Made by a program: the position numbers and the translations under genes
DNA from: WHSM01 sp050701635
Lineage (GTDB): Bacteria; Actinomycetota; Actinomycetes; Mycobacteriales; Micromonosporaceae
Assembly: GCA_050701635.1 (NCBI GenBank)
Contig: JBOGDF010000047.1
Location: 1 to 21,232, forward strand
Reading direction: 5' to 3'
DNA: 21,232 nt
The notes under the pieces: model-generated
Seen by the model: the letters and a program-made list of their open reading frames with translations, nothing else
Told to the model about the DNA's origin: nothing
Databases searched by the model: none
Part shown: positions 20,943-21,232 of the stretch, in pieces
Layout: the number at the start of each line of letters is the position of its first letter
Position numbering within the stretch: position 1 is the stretch's first letter

Positions 20943-21232
20943 CAACGACCCCGCAGACTGGTCAGCCGCCGCCAGGAGCTCTTCGGATCCGGCAGCGGCC
21001 CGCCGCGGCGCGCCGCGTTGAGCTTCTTGATCCGGTCGATCACGCCGCTCCCCCCGGCCACCGCCGACCCGTCGGCCAGGGCGGTACGGATCACGAAGCC
21101 GGCGAGCAGCGCGACCGGGATCAGCAGCCACACGTACCACGGCATGGTGGGGCGGAACGGGCTGCTGTTCGCGAGGTCCGGCGGGGCTCCGGTGGCCGGG
21201 GCACCTCCCGCCGGCGCGTCGCCGACCGGGGG
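20942..21232 (-). CDS. Single-helix membrane protein upstream of livK, probably running off the window
   Basis: Residues from the first ATG (21145) give a 67-residue protein: a membrane helix (WYVWLLIPVALLAGFVIRTAL), a short Gly-rich stretch and a basic cytoplasmic tail ending WRRLTSLRGR. The same frame stays open for 29 more codons to the window edge, reading a Pro/Ala/Gly-rich linker (APAGGAPATGAPPDLANSS) with strong GC in third positions. The true protein is therefore probably longer, and 21145 may not be its start. Its stop overlaps the livK ATG, so it belongs to the transporter operon. It is not a standard Liv component and I do not recognise it. Confidence 0.6.
   Translation of the reverse strand, partial: PPVGDAPAGGAPATGAPPDLANSSPFRPTMPWYVWLLIPVALLAGFVIRTALADGSAVAGGSGVIDRIKKLNAARRGGPLPDPKSSWRRLTSLRGR

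Overview
The window reads as chromosomal DNA from a high-GC actinobacterium, most likely a member of the Micromonosporaceae. The basis is the very high GC content, frequent GTG/TTG starts, tightly overlapping operons, and heavy use of the tetramer GTAC inside coding DNA. The family placement is an inference from base usage, not from a database match.

Region 1 (about 1-7,270) is a carboxylate-transport locus on the + strand. It starts with a LytS-type sensor kinase (142-1305) and a LytTR response regulator (2074-2823). Two transporter modules follow, each a small membrane protein plus a sodium:solute symporter (2861-4979 and 5220-7195). A complete vapBC toxin-antitoxin pair sits on the opposite strand between the kinase and its regulator. 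The 240-bp gap before the second module holds a tandem repeat resembling a LytTR-type binding site and a GTGA-N6-TCAC palindrome of the CRP/GlxR type. A 16-bp hairpin follows the last symporter gene.

Region 2 (7,403-10,692) has one small unknown gene on +, a bidirectional terminator, and a compact minus-strand operon. In transcription order the operon encodes a SRPBCC protein, a second SRPBCC protein, an unknown 143-aa protein, ROK glucokinase and an endonuclease/exonuclease/phosphatase-fold protein.

Region 3 (10,902-13,853) has a NarL/LuxR-type two-component system on +. A large palindromic element follows it, then a small two-helix membrane protein gene.

Region 4 (13,951-16,009) is a convergent pair: a membrane class III nucleotide cyclase and a stand-alone cyclic-nucleotide-binding protein. 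This stretch is almost free of GTAC, unlike its surroundings, so it may be a transferred cyclic-nucleotide signalling module.

Region 5 (16,104-21,232) is a minus-strand branched-chain amino-acid-type ABC transporter operon, with a small membrane protein overlapping the binding-protein gene at the window edge.

No tRNA, rRNA, CRISPR array or transposase was seen. Four genes show a TA-rich -10-like hexamer exactly six bases before the start codon, which suggests leaderless transcripts.
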